Of a stretch of DNA of 64,000 nucleotides, positions 52,517-62,249 are shown piece after piece. Every line of letters starts with the position of its first letter. Position 1 is the stretch's first letter. The stretch comes from Aquabacter spiritensis (GTDB lineage Bacteria; Pseudomonadota; Alphaproteobacteria; Rhizobiales; Xanthobacteraceae): assembly GCF_004346185.1 (NCBI RefSeq), contig NZ_SMAI01000003.1:62001-126000 (forward strand), read 5' to 3'. A program made the position numbers and the translations under genes. The notes beneath the pieces are model-generated. The model saw only the letters and a program-made list of their open reading frames with translations, searched no databases and was not told where the DNA came from.

Positions 52517-53902
52517 GTGACCATGAGACTTTTTGCAATGGCCGTCCTGATCGCCGCCACCGCTGCTTCGGCCGCTTTGTCCACCGCCCAGGCGGTGGGG
52601 CCGCAAGTGAGCGAGTTCACACTCGACAACGGCCTGAAGGTGTTGGTGATCCCTGATCGGCGCACGCCGGTCGTCACCCATATGGTCTGGTACAAGGTGG
52701 GCTCGGCGGACGAGGCGCCCGGCAAGTCCGGCATCGCCCATTTCCTCGAACATCTGATGTTCAAGGGTACCGAGAAGACGCCGCCCGGCATGTTCTCGGG
52801 GGAAGTCGCGCGGCTCGGCGGCCAGGAGAACGCCTTCACCTCCTATGACTACACCGCTTATTATCAGCGGGTGGCCAAGGAGCATCTCGAAAAAGTGATG
52901 AACTTCGAGGCCGATCGTATGACCGGCCTCAAGCTGACCGACGAGGTGGTCCTGCCGGAGCGCGACGTCGTGCTGGAAGAGCGCCGCATGCGGACCGACA
53001 ACGATCCGGGCGCGCGGCTCGCGGAATCGCTCCAGGCGACGACCTATGTGAACCATCCCTACCAGCATCCGATCATCGGCTGGGAGCACGAGATCAAGCA
53101 GCTCAACCGCGAGGATGCGCTGGCCTTCTATCGGCGCTTCTATGCGCCCAACAATGCCGTCCTCGTCGTCGCCGGCGACGTCGAGCCCGAGGCGGTCCGC
53201 GCGCTCGCGGAGAAGACGTTCGGCCAGGTGCCGCGCGCCGACACGCCGCCGCGCAACCGCCCGCAGGAGCCGGAGCCGGAGGCGCACCGGCGGGTGTCGC
53301 TGAGCGACCCGCGTGTCGCCCAGCCGAGCGTCCAGCGCACCTATCTCGTGCCGTCCTACCGCACGGCGACGGGGCGCGAGGCGGAAGCCCTGGATCTCGC
53401 GGCGCAGATCCTCGGCGGCGGCCAGACCGGCCGGCTCTATCGCGAGCTGGTCGTCGGGCAGGAACTCGCCGCCGGGACGGGCGCCTGGTATCAAGGCACG
53501 TCCTACGACGCGACCCGCTTTGGCGTCTCCGCCGCGCCGCGTCCCGGCGTGTCGCTGGAGACGCTGGAAAAGGCGATGACCGGCGTGGTCGAGCGCTTCG
53601 TCGCCGAGGGGCCGGACGAGCTCGAACTGGCGCGCGCCAAGACCCGTCTCGCCGCCGATGCGATCTATGCCCGCGACAATCAAGCGACTTTGGCGCGGAT
53701 CTACGGCGCCGCCTGGGCCACCGGCATGTCGGTGAAGGACGTGAACGAATGGCCGGACCGGCTGAAGGCGGTCACCGCGGACGAGGTGAAGGAGGCGGCC
53801 AAGCGCTATCTCCAGCTCGGCCGTGCCGTGACGGGGTATCTCTCGGCCCCGGAGGCCCCGGCCACGCCGGCCAAGGTCGAGACGCGGGAGAACCGTTCGT
53901 GA
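52517..53902 (+). CDS. M16-family zinc metalloprotease (active subunit)
   Basis: A 461-residue periplasmic peptidase of the pitrilysin/processing peptidase family. A signal peptide (hydrophobic AMAVLIAATAASAAL) leads to the mature part. The inverted zinc motif HFLEH (about residues 75-79) with the distal Glu in the VLPERDVVLEERRM helix shows that it is catalytic. The N-terminal EFTLDNGLKVLVIPDRRTP strand is typical. The GTG at 52517 has GGAGA eight bases upstream; ATG 52523 is an alternative. The GTG of the second M16 gene overlaps its stop. Together they resemble the two-subunit peptidases of alphaproteobacteria. Confidence 0.9.
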   Translation: MTMRLFAMAVLIAATAASAALSTAQAVGPQVSEFTLDNGLKVLVIPDRRTPVVTHMVWYKVGSADEAPGKSGIAHFLEHLMFKGTEKTPPGMFSGEVARLGGQENAFTSYDYTAYYQRVAKEHLEKVMNFEADRMTGLKLTDEVVLPERDVVLEERRMRTDNDPGARLAESLQATTYVNHPYQHPIIGWEHEIKQLNREDALAFYRRFYAPNNAVLVVAGDVEPEAVRALAEKTFGQVPRADTPPRNRPQEPEPEAHRRVSLSDPRVAQPSVQRTYLVPSYRTATGREAEALDLAAQILGGGQTGRLYRELVVGQELAAGTGAWYQGTSYDATRFGVSAAPRPGVSLETLEKAMTGVVERFVAEGPDELELARAKTRLAADAIYARDNQATLARIYGAAWATGMSVKDVNEWPDRLKAVTADEVKEAAKRYLQLGRAVTGYLSAPEAPATPAKVETRENRS

Positions 53903-55332
53903 GGGCTGTGCGCGGGGCCCTTCCCGCAAGAGGCTCGCGGACGGTGCGTCGCTCCGCTTCGGTCTATTGGAACGGCATATTTTTCGGCCCTCGCGCCGTC
54001 CTGCCCGTGCTCGGGCGCATTCTTCTGTTGGTGCTCATGTCCTTGTCTCTGGTTTCGCCGGCCGCCGCCCAGTCTCAGACCACGCGCATCACCCGCGTCG
54101 TGAGCCCGGGAGGTATCGAGGCCTGGCTGGTGCGCGACACGACTCTGCCGCTGATCGCGATGGAATTCGCGTTCCGGGGCGGCGCGGCCCAGGATCCGCC
54201 CGCCACCCCCGGCGTCGCGAGCCTCACAGCCTCGCTGCTGGACGAAGGCGCGGGCGATCTCGACGCCGCCGCCTTCCAGCGCAAGGTCGCCGACCTCGCG
54301 ATGGAGATTTCCTTCGACGCCAACCGCGACGAACTGCGCGGCTCGCTGCGGACGCTTGGGGAAAATCGCGACGCCGCCTTCGATCTTCTGCGCCTCGCCG
54401 TGACGGCACCGCGCTTCGACGAGGAAGCGGTGGAGCGCATCCGCGCCGCTCAGCTCGCCTCGCTGCGCCGCCGCTCGACCGATCCCAATTCGCTGGCCAG
54501 CGAGCGCTGGTTCGCTCTGGCTTTCCCGGACCATGCCTATGGCCGACCGGTCGACGGCACGCTTGCCAGCGTGCCCACCATCACCCAGGCCGATCTTCAG
54601 ACCTTCACCCGCAACACGCTGGCCCGCGATACGCTGAAGGTCGCCGTGGTCGGAGATATCGGCCCGGAGGAACTGGGCCGGGAGCTCGACCGGGCGTTCG
54701 GCGCCCTGCCGGCGAAAGCCACGCTCCGCCCGGTGGCGGACGTCGCGCCCAAGGGCATCGGCACGGTGGACGTGATCCCGCTCAACATCCCGCAATCGGT
54801 CGTGCTGATGGGAACGACCGGGCTCGAGCGCAAGGACGACGACTTCATCCCGGCCTATGTGCTGAACCACATTCTCGGCGGCAGCGCCTTTTCATCGCGG
54901 CTCTTCAAGGAAGTGCGCGAGGCGCGCGGTCTCGCTTATTCGGTCTATTCCTACCAGGTGGCGCTGGAGCATGTCGGGCTCTGGTTCGCCGGCACGGCGA
55001 CCAAGAACGAGCGGGCCGGGGACTCCATCCGCATCATCGGCGACGAGTTCCGCAAGATTCTCGATGAAGGTCCGACCCAGACCGAGCTGGACGAGGCGAA
55101 AAGCTACCTGACCGGCAGCTATGCCCTGCGCTTCGACACCTCCTCGAAGATTGCCGGCCAGCTTCTGCAGATCCAGATCGACGATCTCGGCATCGATTAT
55201 ATCGATCGTCGCAACGCGCTCATCGAAGCCGTGACGCTGGACGATCTGCGGCGGGCCGCGCACCGCCTGACGGAGGCCGCCAAGGCCCTGACCGTGGTGG
55301 TGGGGCGTCCGGCGGGCCTCTCGGGAGGCTGA
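53899..55332 (+). CDS. M16-family peptidase-like protein (non-catalytic partner)
   Basis: A 477-residue M16 homologue. The zinc motif HxxEH is missing: the matching stretch reads ASLTASLLDEGAGDLD. The Arg/Tyr-containing C-terminal segment REARGLAYSVYSYQ that helps bind substrate is kept, as in the regulatory chains of processing peptidases. A signal anchor (ILLLVLMSLSLVSPAAAQ) follows a basic N terminus of about 40 residues. I chose GTG 53899 for its GTGA overlap with the upstream gene and a GGGAG site. It is likely the partner subunit of the preceding protease in the periplasm. Confidence 0.88.
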   Translation: MRAVRGALPARGSRTVRRSASVYWNGIFFGPRAVLPVLGRILLLVLMSLSLVSPAAAQSQTTRITRVVSPGGIEAWLVRDTTLPLIAMEFAFRGGAAQDPPATPGVASLTASLLDEGAGDLDAAAFQRKVADLAMEISFDANRDELRGSLRTLGENRDAAFDLLRLAVTAPRFDEEAVERIRAAQLASLRRRSTDPNSLASERWFALAFPDHAYGRPVDGTLASVPTITQADLQTFTRNTLARDTLKVAVVGDIGPEELGRELDRAFGALPAKATLRPVADVAPKGIGTVDVIPLNIPQSVVLMGTTGLERKDDDFIPAYVLNHILGGSAFSSRLFKEVREARGLAYSVYSYQVALEHVGLWFAGTATKNERAGDSIRIIGDEFRKILDEGPTQTELDEAKSYLTGSYALRFDTSSKIAGQLLQIQIDDLGIDYIDRRNALIEAVTLDDLRRAAHRLTEAAKALTVVVGRPAGLSGG

Positions 55333-55338
55333 GCCGCC

Positions 55339-55346
55339 TTAACCAT
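55339..55346 (+). promoter_or_regulatory. CtrA half-site TTAACCAT
   Basis: An exact canonical CtrA half-site seven bp after the M16 gene and 90 bp before the lipoprotein gene. A second TTAAC lies at 55385-55389, and GGGCGGA-ttg-TCCGCCC (55349-55365) forms a hairpin between them. Confidence 0.4.
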
Positions 55347-55435
55347 GCGGGCGGATTGTCCGCCCCCACCGTCTGCATGCGGCGTTAACAGTCTGTTATA
55401 CAAACCGCCCGGTGCCCTGGAACTGGAGCTTCGTC

Positions 55436-56347
55436 ATGCCCATGCCGTCCGTAGCCTCCCCGCTGAGCCGCCTGCTGGTGCCGGCCGCGCTTGCGGCGAT
55501 GCTCGCCGGTTGCGGCGGCAATTCTCAGGGCCTGTTCGGCGCCCCCGGGACGACCGTGGACCCGGCCGGCGGCGGGCAGAGGATCTCCGATGCCGCGGTC
55601 GCGGGCGTCGGCGGGCCGTCGGTCACGGGTCCGCCGTCGCTCACGGTGGGATCGGGACCGGATGCCATCGATTATTCGTGCCCGATGGTCGATGTGCGGA
55701 CCGGCGCGGCGGCCTGGCAAGTGCCGGCATCCGGTGGCGGCCTGCGCTATCAGGGGTCAATCAGCAACATGGCGCGCGAATGCGCCATCGTCGACCGCAC
55801 CATGACCATGAAGGTCGGTATCGAGGGGCGTGTCCTGCTCGGCGACAAGGGTACGCCCGGCGCGGTCAATGTCCCGATCCGCATCGCAGTGGTCCAGGAA
55901 GGTCCGAGCCCGAAGACCATCACCACCAAATTCTTCACCGTGCCGCTCAACATTCCGGCCGCCGAAGGTCAGATCAGCTTTTCGGTCGTGGAGGATACGA
56001 TCAGCTTCCCGCTCGTCTCGGCGGCCGAGATCGAGCGCTACGTCGTCTATGTCGGCTTCGACCCTCAGGGCACCGAAACCCGCCCGTCACGGCCCCGTCC
56101 CGCCCGCCCGGCGCCTTCGGCCAGCGCGCCGGCTGCGACCGCGCCGGCTGCCGCCCGTGCACCGGCGGCTTCGACGCCGACCGCCACCGCGGCTCCGGCC
56201 GCCAGTTCCAGCGCCGGGCAATCCGCTGCGCCGCCGGCAGCCACCTTCGGACCGCCGCCCGCCGCCAGCACGTTCAGCGCGCCGCCGGATTCCGGGACGT
56301 TCGGCCCCCCCCCCGCCACTTTTGGACCGCCGCCCGCCAGTCAGTGA
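55436..56347 (+). CDS. Lipoprotein with Pro-rich repeat tail
   Basis: A 303-residue predicted lipoprotein. The lipobox LAAMLAGC ends the signal near residue 27. The central part (about 70-210) holds CPMVDVRTGAAAWQVPA, RYQGSISNMARECAI and a beta-rich domain ending YVVYVGFDPQG, unlike any family I recognise with certainty. Residues about 215-303 are Ala/Pro low complexity, with FGPPPA repeats at the end. The ATG at 55436 has GGAG eight bases upstream; a GTG 24 bp earlier is also in frame. A CtrA half-site upstream hints at cell-cycle timing. Likely envelope-located; the function is unknown. Confidence 0.75.
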   Translation: MPMPSVASPLSRLLVPAALAAMLAGCGGNSQGLFGAPGTTVDPAGGGQRISDAAVAGVGGPSVTGPPSLTVGSGPDAIDYSCPMVDVRTGAAAWQVPASGGGLRYQGSISNMARECAIVDRTMTMKVGIEGRVLLGDKGTPGAVNVPIRIAVVQEGPSPKTITTKFFTVPLNIPAAEGQISFSVVEDTISFPLVSAAEIERYVVYVGFDPQGTETRPSRPRPARPAPSASAPAATAPAAARAPAASTPTATAAPAASSSAGQSAAPPAATFGPPPAASTFSAPPDSGTFGPPPATFGPPPASQ

Positions 56348-56432
56348 GCGGAGGGGAGAGGCCCGTCGACGCGCGTTGACGCGGCCGGGCGATCTTCTAT
56401 GCTGCACGGCGATGGCGGTTCGCCGCCGTCGA

Positions 56433-56658
56433 TCGGACGATCCCTGCGGGAGAGACCGGCGGTTCGAGGGGGAAGCCCTACGGATTGCGCCGGCGCCGAA
56501 GGCGCAACCGCCCCGGAACCGCTCAGGCAAAAGGGCCGCAGGGGGACGAGCCTCTGGAAAGCAGATGCGGGGTCATAGCCGCGTCTCACCGAAGGAGTAA
56601 GCCGCACGGTGCAAGCCGGGCGCGCGAAATCTCTCAGGTTCCGGTGACAGAGGGGGCG
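56433..56658 (+). ncRNA. Tandem glycine riboswitch
   Basis: Two aptamers in a row. The first has GCGGGAGAG (56446-56454), CGCCGAAGGCGCAA and CTCAGGCAAAAGGGCC. The second has CTCTGGAAAGCAG, CACCGAAGGAGTAAGCC, AATCTCTCAGGT and GACAGAGGGG. These are the conserved segments of the glycine class. It lies directly before gcvT and should activate the operon when glycine is high. Confidence 0.93.
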
Positions 56659-56662
56659 CCGC

Positions 56663-56680
56663 CCGGGCCGTTCGGCCCGG
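56663..56680 (+). promoter_or_regulatory. Riboswitch expression-platform hairpin
   Basis: CCGGGCC (56663-56669), GTTC loop, GGCCCGG (56674-56680), 19 bp before the gcvT ATG and with no T-run. It may mask or free the ribosome site, suggesting translational control. Confidence 0.5.
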
Positions 56681-56698
56681 ACGCTTTGGCGCGACCCG

Positions 56699-57847
56699 AT
56701 GGACACCGCAATGACCAATGACTCCGCCTCCCTTCAGCGCACCCCGCTCCATGCGGCGCACGCCGCCCACGGCGCGCGTCTTGTGCCGTTCGCCGGTTAC
56801 GACATGCCGGTCCAGTATCCCGACGGCATCCTCGCCGAACATGCCTGGACCCGCACCCAGGCCGGCCTGTTCGACGTGTCGCACATGGGCCAGGCTCTCT
56901 TGGTCGGGCCTGACCACGATACGGCGGCGCGCGCGCTCGAGGCGCTTCTGCCGGCCGACCTGCGTGGTCTGAAGCCCGGCCAGCAACGCTATTCCCAACT
57001 CCTCGCGGAGGATGGCGGCATTCTCGACGATCTGATGGTGACGCGCCCGCGCGACCCGGCGCGCGAGGGAACCTTGTTCCTCGTCGTCAACGCCGCCGGC
57101 AAGCGCGCGGATTATGTTCATATCGCCCCCCGTCTGCCGGCCGATGTCCGGCTCGTGCCGCAGGAGGATCTGGCGCTGATCGCGCTCCAGGGGCCGCAGT
57201 CCGAAGCCGTGATGGCGCGGCTCGCGCCGGGTGCGGAGACGCTGACCTTCATGCACGCCGCCCCGCTCGAGGTCGCCGGCATCGCCTGCCATGTCTCGCG
57301 CTCCGGCTATACCGGGGAGAACGGCTACGAGATTTCGGTGGCCGCCGCCGCGGCCGCGGCGCTGTGGACCCGCCTCCTCCAGGAGCCCGAAGTGAAGCCG
57401 GTGGGCCTCGGCGCGCGCGACAGCCTGCGCCTGGAGGCCGGGCTCTGCCTCTATGGCCACGACATCGACCCCACCACCTCGCCGGTCGAAGCCGCCCTCG
57501 TCTGGTCGATCCAGAAGCGGCGCCGGGAAGAGGGTGGCTTTCCCGGCGCCGCGCGGATCCAGCGCGAGCTGGCGGACGGGCCGGCGCGGGTGCGTGTCGG
57601 CCTGACGCTGGAGGGCCGCGCGCCGGCCCGCGAAGGCGCCGAGATCGTCAAGGATGGTGAGACGGTCGGCGTCGTCACGTCGGGCGGCTTCGCGCCGACT
57701 TTGGGTGCGCCGATCGCCATGGGCTATGTCCCGCCGGCACTGGCCGCACCGGGGACGGGCCTCGACATTCTGGTCCGGGGACGGGCACTGCCGGCCAAAG
57801 TGGTCCGGATGCCGTTCGTCGCGCCGCGCTACGCCCGCAAAAATTGA
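56699..57847 (+). CDS. gcvT: Glycine cleavage system T protein (aminomethyltransferase)
   Basis: A 382-residue tetrahydrofolate-dependent aminomethyltransferase that releases ammonia from the lipoyl-bound aminomethyl group. GARLVPFAGYDMPVQY and DVSHMGQ near residues 26-65, SRSGYTGENGYEI around 200, and GLGARDSLRLEAGLCLYGHD are family motifs; the last is written as 20 residues. The ATG at 56699 is nearest to the riboswitch; Met5 (56711) is an alternative. It is first in gcvT-gcvH-gcvPA-gcvPB, under the tandem glycine riboswitch. The lipoamide dehydrogenase (L protein) is not in the operon and must be shared from elsewhere. Confidence 0.95.
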   Translation: MDTAMTNDSASLQRTPLHAAHAAHGARLVPFAGYDMPVQYPDGILAEHAWTRTQAGLFDVSHMGQALLVGPDHDTAARALEALLPADLRGLKPGQQRYSQLLAEDGGILDDLMVTRPRDPAREGTLFLVVNAAGKRADYVHIAPRLPADVRLVPQEDLALIALQGPQSEAVMARLAPGAETLTFMHAAPLEVAGIACHVSRSGYTGENGYEISVAAAAAAALWTRLLQEPEVKPVGLGARDSLRLEAGLCLYGHDIDPTTSPVEAALVWSIQKRRREEGGFPGAARIQRELADGPARVRVGLTLEGRAPAREGAEIVKDGETVGVVTSGGFAPTLGAPIAMGYVPPALAAPGTGLDILVRGRALPAKVVRMPFVAPRYARKN

Positions 57848-57862
57848 AGAGGGGACAGGACG

Positions 57863-58240
57863 ATGAGCGAGATCCGCTATTCCAAGGACCACGAATATGT
57901 CCGCGTCGACGGCGACGTCGCGACCATCGGCATTTCCGACTATGCGCAGAGCCAACTGGGCGACGTGGTCTATGTCGAGCTGCCCGAAATCGGCAAGGCG
58001 GTCGCCCAGGGCAAGGAAGCGGCCGTGGTCGAGAGTGTGAAGGCCGCGAGCGAAGTCTACGCGCCCGTCTCCGGCGAAGTGGTCGAGGTCAATGGTGCGC
58101 TCGAAGGTGCCCCCGCGAGCGTCAATGAGGATCCCGAGGGCCAGGGCTGGTTCCTCAAGGTCCGGATGTCGAACCCTGCCGAGCTCGAGGGTCTGATGTC
58201 CGCCGACGCCTATGCCGACTTCCTGAAAACCGTGTCCTGA
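57863..58240 (+). CDS. gcvH: Glycine cleavage system H protein
   Basis: A 125-residue lipoyl carrier. The lipoylated lysine is K60 in [14 protein letters not shown], at the usual place in the beta-hairpin. The N terminus [20 protein letters not shown] and the C-terminal [13 protein letters not shown] are typical. It shuttles the aminomethyl group between the P and T proteins and passes electrons to L. It follows gcvT by 15 bp and precedes gcvPA by 20 bp. GGGGACAGGAC supplies the ribosome site. Confidence 0.97.
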   Translation: MSEIRYSKDHEYVRVDGDVATIGISDYAQSQLGDVVYVELPEIGKAVAQGKEAAVVESVKAASEVYAPVSGEVVEVNGALEGAPASVNEDPEGQGWFLKVRMSNPAELEGLMSADAYADFLKTVS

Positions 58241-58260
58241 CGGCGGAGCAAGCCACGCCC

Positions 58261-59604
58261 ATGCGCTATCTGCCCCTCACGCCCGAGGACCGCGCCGAGA
58301 TGCTCGCCCGCGTCGGCGCCTCCGCGGTCGACGATCTGTTTGCCGACATCCCGGCCGACAAGCGCCTCACCGATCTGCCCGATCTGCCGCTGCGCAAGAG
58401 CGAGATGGCGGTCGAGCGGACCCTCGCCCGCCTTGCCGCGCGCAACGTGCCGGCCGGCAGCGTGCCCTTCTTCGTCGGCGCAGGCGCCTACCGCCATCAC
58501 GTCCCTGCGACCGTCGACCATCTGATCCAGCGCTCGGAATTCCTCACCTCCTACACCCCCTACCAGCCCGAAATCGCCCAGGGCACGCTGCAATATCTGT
58601 TCGAGTTCCAGACCCAGGTCGCCGAACTGACCGGCATGGAGGTCGCCAACGCCTCGATGTATGACGGCTCGACCGCCGCAGCCGAGGCGGTGCTGATGGC
58701 GCATCGCCTGACGCGGCGCGATACGGCGGTGCTCGCCGGCAATCTCCACCCGCATTATGCCGAGACCATCGCGACGGTCTGCGCCCATGCCGGCCAGCCG
58801 ATCCGCGCCCTTTCCCCCAACCCGGGCGGAGAAGACGATCTTGCGGCGGCGATCGAGGCTTCAGCCTCCTGCATCGTGGTGCAGACGCCGGACGTGTTCG
58901 GCAATCTGGTCGATCTGCGCCCGATCGCCGAGAAGGCCCATGCGGTGGGCGCTCTGCTGATCGCGGTGGTCACCGAGGCGGTCGCGCTCGGCCTGGTCGA
59001 GCCGCCGGGAGCGCAGGGAGCCGACATCGTCGTGGGCGAGGGACAGTCGATCGGCAATGCGTTGAATTTCGGCGGGCCTTATGTCGGCTTGTTCGCGACG
59101 CGGCAGAAATTCGTGCGCCAGATGCCGGGGCGTCTCGCCGGCGAGACGGTCGATGCGGAGGGGCGGCGCGGCTTCGTGCTCACCCTTTCCACCCGCGAGC
59201 AGCATATTCGCCGCGAGAAGGCGACGTCCAACATCTGCACCAATTCCGGCCTGTGCGCGCTGGCCTTCACCATCCATCTTTCGCTGCTCGGCGAGGCCGG
59301 ACTGACCCGGCTCGCCCGCATCAACCACGCCGCCGCCTGCGATTTCGCCGACCGGCTCGCCGCACTGGACGGGGTGAGCGTGCTGAACGCGTGCTTCTTC
59401 AACGAGTTCACGATCCGTGTCCCGGGCGATGCCGCGGCCCTGGTCGAACGTCTGGCGCAGAAGGGCGTGTTGGGCGGCGTGCCCTATTCCCGCCTCGCCC
59501 CCGCCGCCGGTTTCGACGATCTGATCCTGGTCGCCGCCACCGAGACCACGACGCCCGAGGACCGGGCCGCTTATGCCGCCGCGCTCAAGGAGCTCCTGCC
59601 ATGA
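58261..59604 (+). CDS. gcvPA: Glycine dehydrogenase (decarboxylating) subunit 1
   Basis: A 447-residue N-terminal half of the split P protein. It starts with [19 protein letters not shown] and has [39 protein letters not shown] and [17 protein letters not shown], classic P-subunit segments. It folds like a PLP enzyme but lacks the cofactor lysine, which is in subunit 2. Its stop overlaps the gcvPB ATG by 4 bp. The two-chain form is found in many bacteria and archaea, whereas E. coli has a fused GcvP. Together with GcvPB it decarboxylates glycine onto the H protein. Confidence 0.95.
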   Translation: MRYLPLTPEDRAEMLARVGASAVDDLFADIPADKRLTDLPDLPLRKSEMAVERTLARLAARNVPAGSVPFFVGAGAYRHHVPATVDHLIQRSEFLTSYTPYQPEIAQGTLQYLFEFQTQVAELTGMEVANASMYDGSTAAAEAVLMAHRLTRRDTAVLAGNLHPHYAETIATVCAHAGQPIRALSPNPGGEDDLAAAIEASASCIVVQTPDVFGNLVDLRPIAEKAHAVGALLIAVVTEAVALGLVEPPGAQGADIVVGEGQSIGNALNFGGPYVGLFATRQKFVRQMPGRLAGETVDAEGRRGFVLTLSTREQHIRREKATSNICTNSGLCALAFTIHLSLLGEAGLTRLARINHAAACDFADRLAALDGVSVLNACFFNEFTIRVPGDAAALVERLAQKGVLGGVPYSRLAPAAGFDDLILVAATETTTPEDRAAYAAALKELLP

Positions 59605-61166
59605 ACCGGGAAGGACGTGGCGCGACGGCGCCGGGCGCCATCTCCAATTCCGCACCCGCCACCTTCACCGGCAACCGGGCGCTGGATCTGGAGGAGGGAC
59701 TGCTGTTCGAAATCGGCCGCACCGAGGTTACCGGCGTCGATCTCGACGAGCCGGACGCCTTCGCCCTGCGGCTCGGCGGATTGGAGCGCACCGCGCCGCT
59801 CGGCCTGCCCGGGCTCTCGGAACCCGAGGCGATGCGGCATTATGTGCGGCTGTCGCGGATGAATTACGGCATCGACAGCGGCCTGTTCCCGCTCGGCTCC
59901 TGCACCATGAAGCACAATCCCCGCCTCAACGAGCGGATGGCGCGTCTGTCGGGCTTTGCCGACCTGCATCCGCTTCAGCCGGTCTCCACCGTCCAGGGGG
60001 CGCTCGGCCTGATCGACGAACTCTGCCGCTGGCTGCTGGAACTCACCGGCATGGCGGCCGTCGCCTTCACGCCCAAGGCCGGCGCGCACGGCGAATTGTG
60101 CGGCATGATGGCGATCAAGGCGGCGCTGGCGGCCCGCGGCGACGCGCGGAGCGTGGTCCTGGTGCCGGAAAGCGCCCACGGCACCAATCCCGCGACGGCC
60201 GCCCTGCTGGGCTATGAGGTCCGCTCCATCCCCGCGCGTGCGGACGGGACGGTCGATCCGGAGAGCGTCAAGGCCGCGCTTTCCCCCGAGGTCGCCGCGC
60301 TGATGCTGACCAATCCCAATACGTGCGGCCTGTTCGAGCGCAATGTGGTGGAGATCGCGGCGGCGGTGCACGAAGCCGGCGCCTATTTCTATGCCGACGG
60401 GGCGAATTTCAACGCCATCCTGGGCAAGGTGCGGATCGGCGACCTCGGCGTCGACGCGATGCACATCAATCTCCACAAGACGTTCTCGACGCCGCACGGT
60501 GGCGGCGGGCCGGGGGCCGGTCCGGTCGTCCTGTCCCCGGCGCTCGCCCCCTTCGCCCCCTTGCCCGCTGTGGTCGCGGACGCGGACGGGCTGCGCCTCG
60601 TCGAGACGACGGACGCGCCGGAGACCGCCCAGGCGCTCGGGCGCATGTGTGCGTTCCATGGCCAGATGGGCATGTTCGTCCGGGCTCTGTCCTGGATGCT
60701 CTCGCACGGCGCCGACGGCATGCGCCAGGCCTCCGAGGATGCGGTCCTTTCGGCCAATTACATCCGCGCGAGCCTGATGGACCTGATGAGCGCGCCGTTC
60801 GCCACCCGGCCCGCCATGCACGAGGCCTTGTTCGACGATGCCTGGCTGGAGGGCACCGGCCTCACCACGCTCGACGTCGCCAAGGCGCTGATCGACGAGG
60901 GATATCACCCGATGACGGTGTATTTCCCGCTGGTGGTGCACGGCGCGATGCTGATCGAGCCGACCGAAAGCGAGAGCAAGGCGTCGCTCGATCTGTTCAT
61001 CGCCGCCTTGCGCGACCTCGCTCTGGCGGCGAAGGCGGGGGACATGGCGCGATTCCAGGGCGCGCCCTATTACGCGCCGCGCCGTCGCCTCGACGAGACC
61101 CGTGCCGCCCGTGCCCCGGTGTTGCGCTGGACTGCGCCCGCGCCGGTGCCCCGCGCGGCCGAATAG
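59601..61166 (+). CDS. gcvPB: Glycine dehydrogenase (decarboxylating) subunit 2
   Basis: A 521-residue PLP-binding half of the split P protein. The Schiff-base lysine is K293 in [37 protein letters not shown] near residue 92 and [12 protein letters not shown] are conserved; [20 protein letters not shown] lies near the C terminus. The N-terminal 25 residues are Ala/Gly-rich and variable. The ATG overlaps the gcvPA stop as ATGA, fixing the start and a 1:1 synthesis ratio. It is the last gene of the glycine operon, ending 16 bp from the convergent EamA-type gene. Confidence 0.95.
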   Translation: MNREGRGATAPGAISNSAPATFTGNRALDLEEGLLFEIGRTEVTGVDLDEPDAFALRLGGLERTAPLGLPGLSEPEAMRHYVRLSRMNYGIDSGLFPLGSCTMKHNPRLNERMARLSGFADLHPLQPVSTVQGALGLIDELCRWLLELTGMAAVAFTPKAGAHGELCGMMAIKAALAARGDARSVVLVPESAHGTNPATAALLGYEVRSIPARADGTVDPESVKAALSPEVAALMLTNPNTCGLFERNVVEIAAAVHEAGAYFYADGANFNAILGKVRIGDLGVDAMHINLHKTFSTPHGGGGPGAGPVVLSPALAPFAPLPAVVADADGLRLVETTDAPETAQALGRMCAFHGQMGMFVRALSWMLSHGADGMRQASEDAVLSANYIRASLMDLMSAPFATRPAMHEALFDDAWLEGTGLTTLDVAKALIDEGYHPMTVYFPLVVHGAMLIEPTESESKASLDLFIAALRDLALAAKAGDMARFQGAPYYAPRRRLDETRAARAPVLRWTAPAPVPRAAE

Positions 61167-61182
61167 GCCCGCGGCATAGCGG

Positions 61183-62055
61183 CTATTTCGCGCTGCGCCC
61201 GCCTCGGAGCGGGGGCAGCGCGACCAGAAGCAGACCGACCGCGATCAGACCCATCCCCCCGAGGCGAAGCGGCGGAAAACGTTCGCCGAGGACCAGAGCG
61301 GCGGTGACCGTGCCGGCGAGGGGGACCAGAAGCGAGAAGGGCGCGACCGTTCCGGCCGGATAGAGCTTCAGAAGATGGCCCCAGATGCCGTAGCCGATCC
61401 AGGTCGCGCCGATCGCGAGGAAGGCCACGGCGCCGAGCCCCTCCCAGGTCGGACGGAGCAGCGCGCCGGAAACGGCCGGCCAGCCTTCGAGCGCGAGCGA
61501 GAGGGCGAAGGCGGGCAGAGGCGGGACCAGGCTGAGCCAGGCGACCAGGGCGAAAATCTCGGTCGGCGGCGCACGACGGATCAGCACGTTTCCGGTCGCC
61601 CAACTCGCCGCGCCGCATAAGGTCAGAGCCAGGCCGAGCGCGGTCATGTCGCCGCCCGTGCTGGCCGCAATCAGCAGCAACCCGGCCAGGGCGACACCCG
61701 CGCCGGCGAGCTGGCGCGGCCGCGGCCGCTCCCCGAGGAAGAGCGCCGCGATCAGGATCGTGAAGAAGGCTTGGGCCTGGAGCGCGAGCGAGGCGAGGCC
61801 GGGCGGCATGCCGGCATCGATCGCCGAGAACAGGAAGGCGAACTGGCCGAGGAACCAGGTCAGGCCGATCGCCACCATCTGTCCCGCCGGCAGAGCCGGG
61901 CGCGGCACGAAGAAGACCGGCAGAGCCGCCGCGACGAAGCGCAGGGTCGTCAGGAGCAGCGGCGGATAATGGTCGAGCCCGAATCGCATGACGACGAAAT
62001 TGACGCCCCAGATCGCCGCGGCGAGCACGGCAAGGGCAAGGTGTCGGGGCGCCAT
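61183..62055 (-). CDS. EamA/DMT-family transporter (RhaT-like permease)
   Basis: A 290-residue membrane protein with about ten transmembrane helices in two EamA halves. The first half opens with ALAVLAAAIWGVNFVVMRFG, and the second with GAASWATGNVLIRRA, the internal repeat. ERPRPRQLAGAGVALAGLLL and GERFPPLRLGGMGLIAVGLL end the halves. Drug/metabolite exporters of amino acids or their products are common here. The ATG at 62053-62055 starts just before the first helix; the frame is open further upstream without a hydrophobic pattern. It is leftward, convergent with gcvPB. Glycine or amino-acid export is conceivable but not shown. Confidence 0.87.
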   Translation of the reverse strand: MAPRHLALAVLAAAIWGVNFVVMRFGLDHYPPLLLTTLRFVAAALPVFFVPRPALPAGQMVAIGLTWFLGQFAFLFSAIDAGMPPGLASLALQAQAFFTILIAALFLGERPRPRQLAGAGVALAGLLLIAASTGGDMTALGLALTLCGAASWATGNVLIRRAPPTEIFALVAWLSLVPPLPAFALSLALEGWPAVSGALLRPTWEGLGAVAFLAIGATWIGYGIWGHLLKLYPAGTVAPFSLLVPLAGTVTAALVLGERFPPLRLGGMGLIAVGLLLVALPPLRGGRSAK

Positions 62056-62249
62056 TTCGGATCCGTGGGCTGTCGCCGGCGAAGCGTGACGGAACCGTCT
62101 GGCCGCCGCCGCTCCCGCGATGTCGAGAGAGAATCGCGGGTGGTTTGCCCGCGCCGATCGGCCGGCATGCCGGCCGGATCGCATGAGGGAGCGTGTTTAC
62201 CCGCGTTCGGGGAGCGGTGCACCGCACGTGTGGCGCGCACCAGCCGGCT

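Noticed and set aside
56699..61166. Lipoamide dehydrogenase gene within the glycine operon
   Set aside because: None is present; the operon ends at gcvPB and meets a convergent transporter gene.
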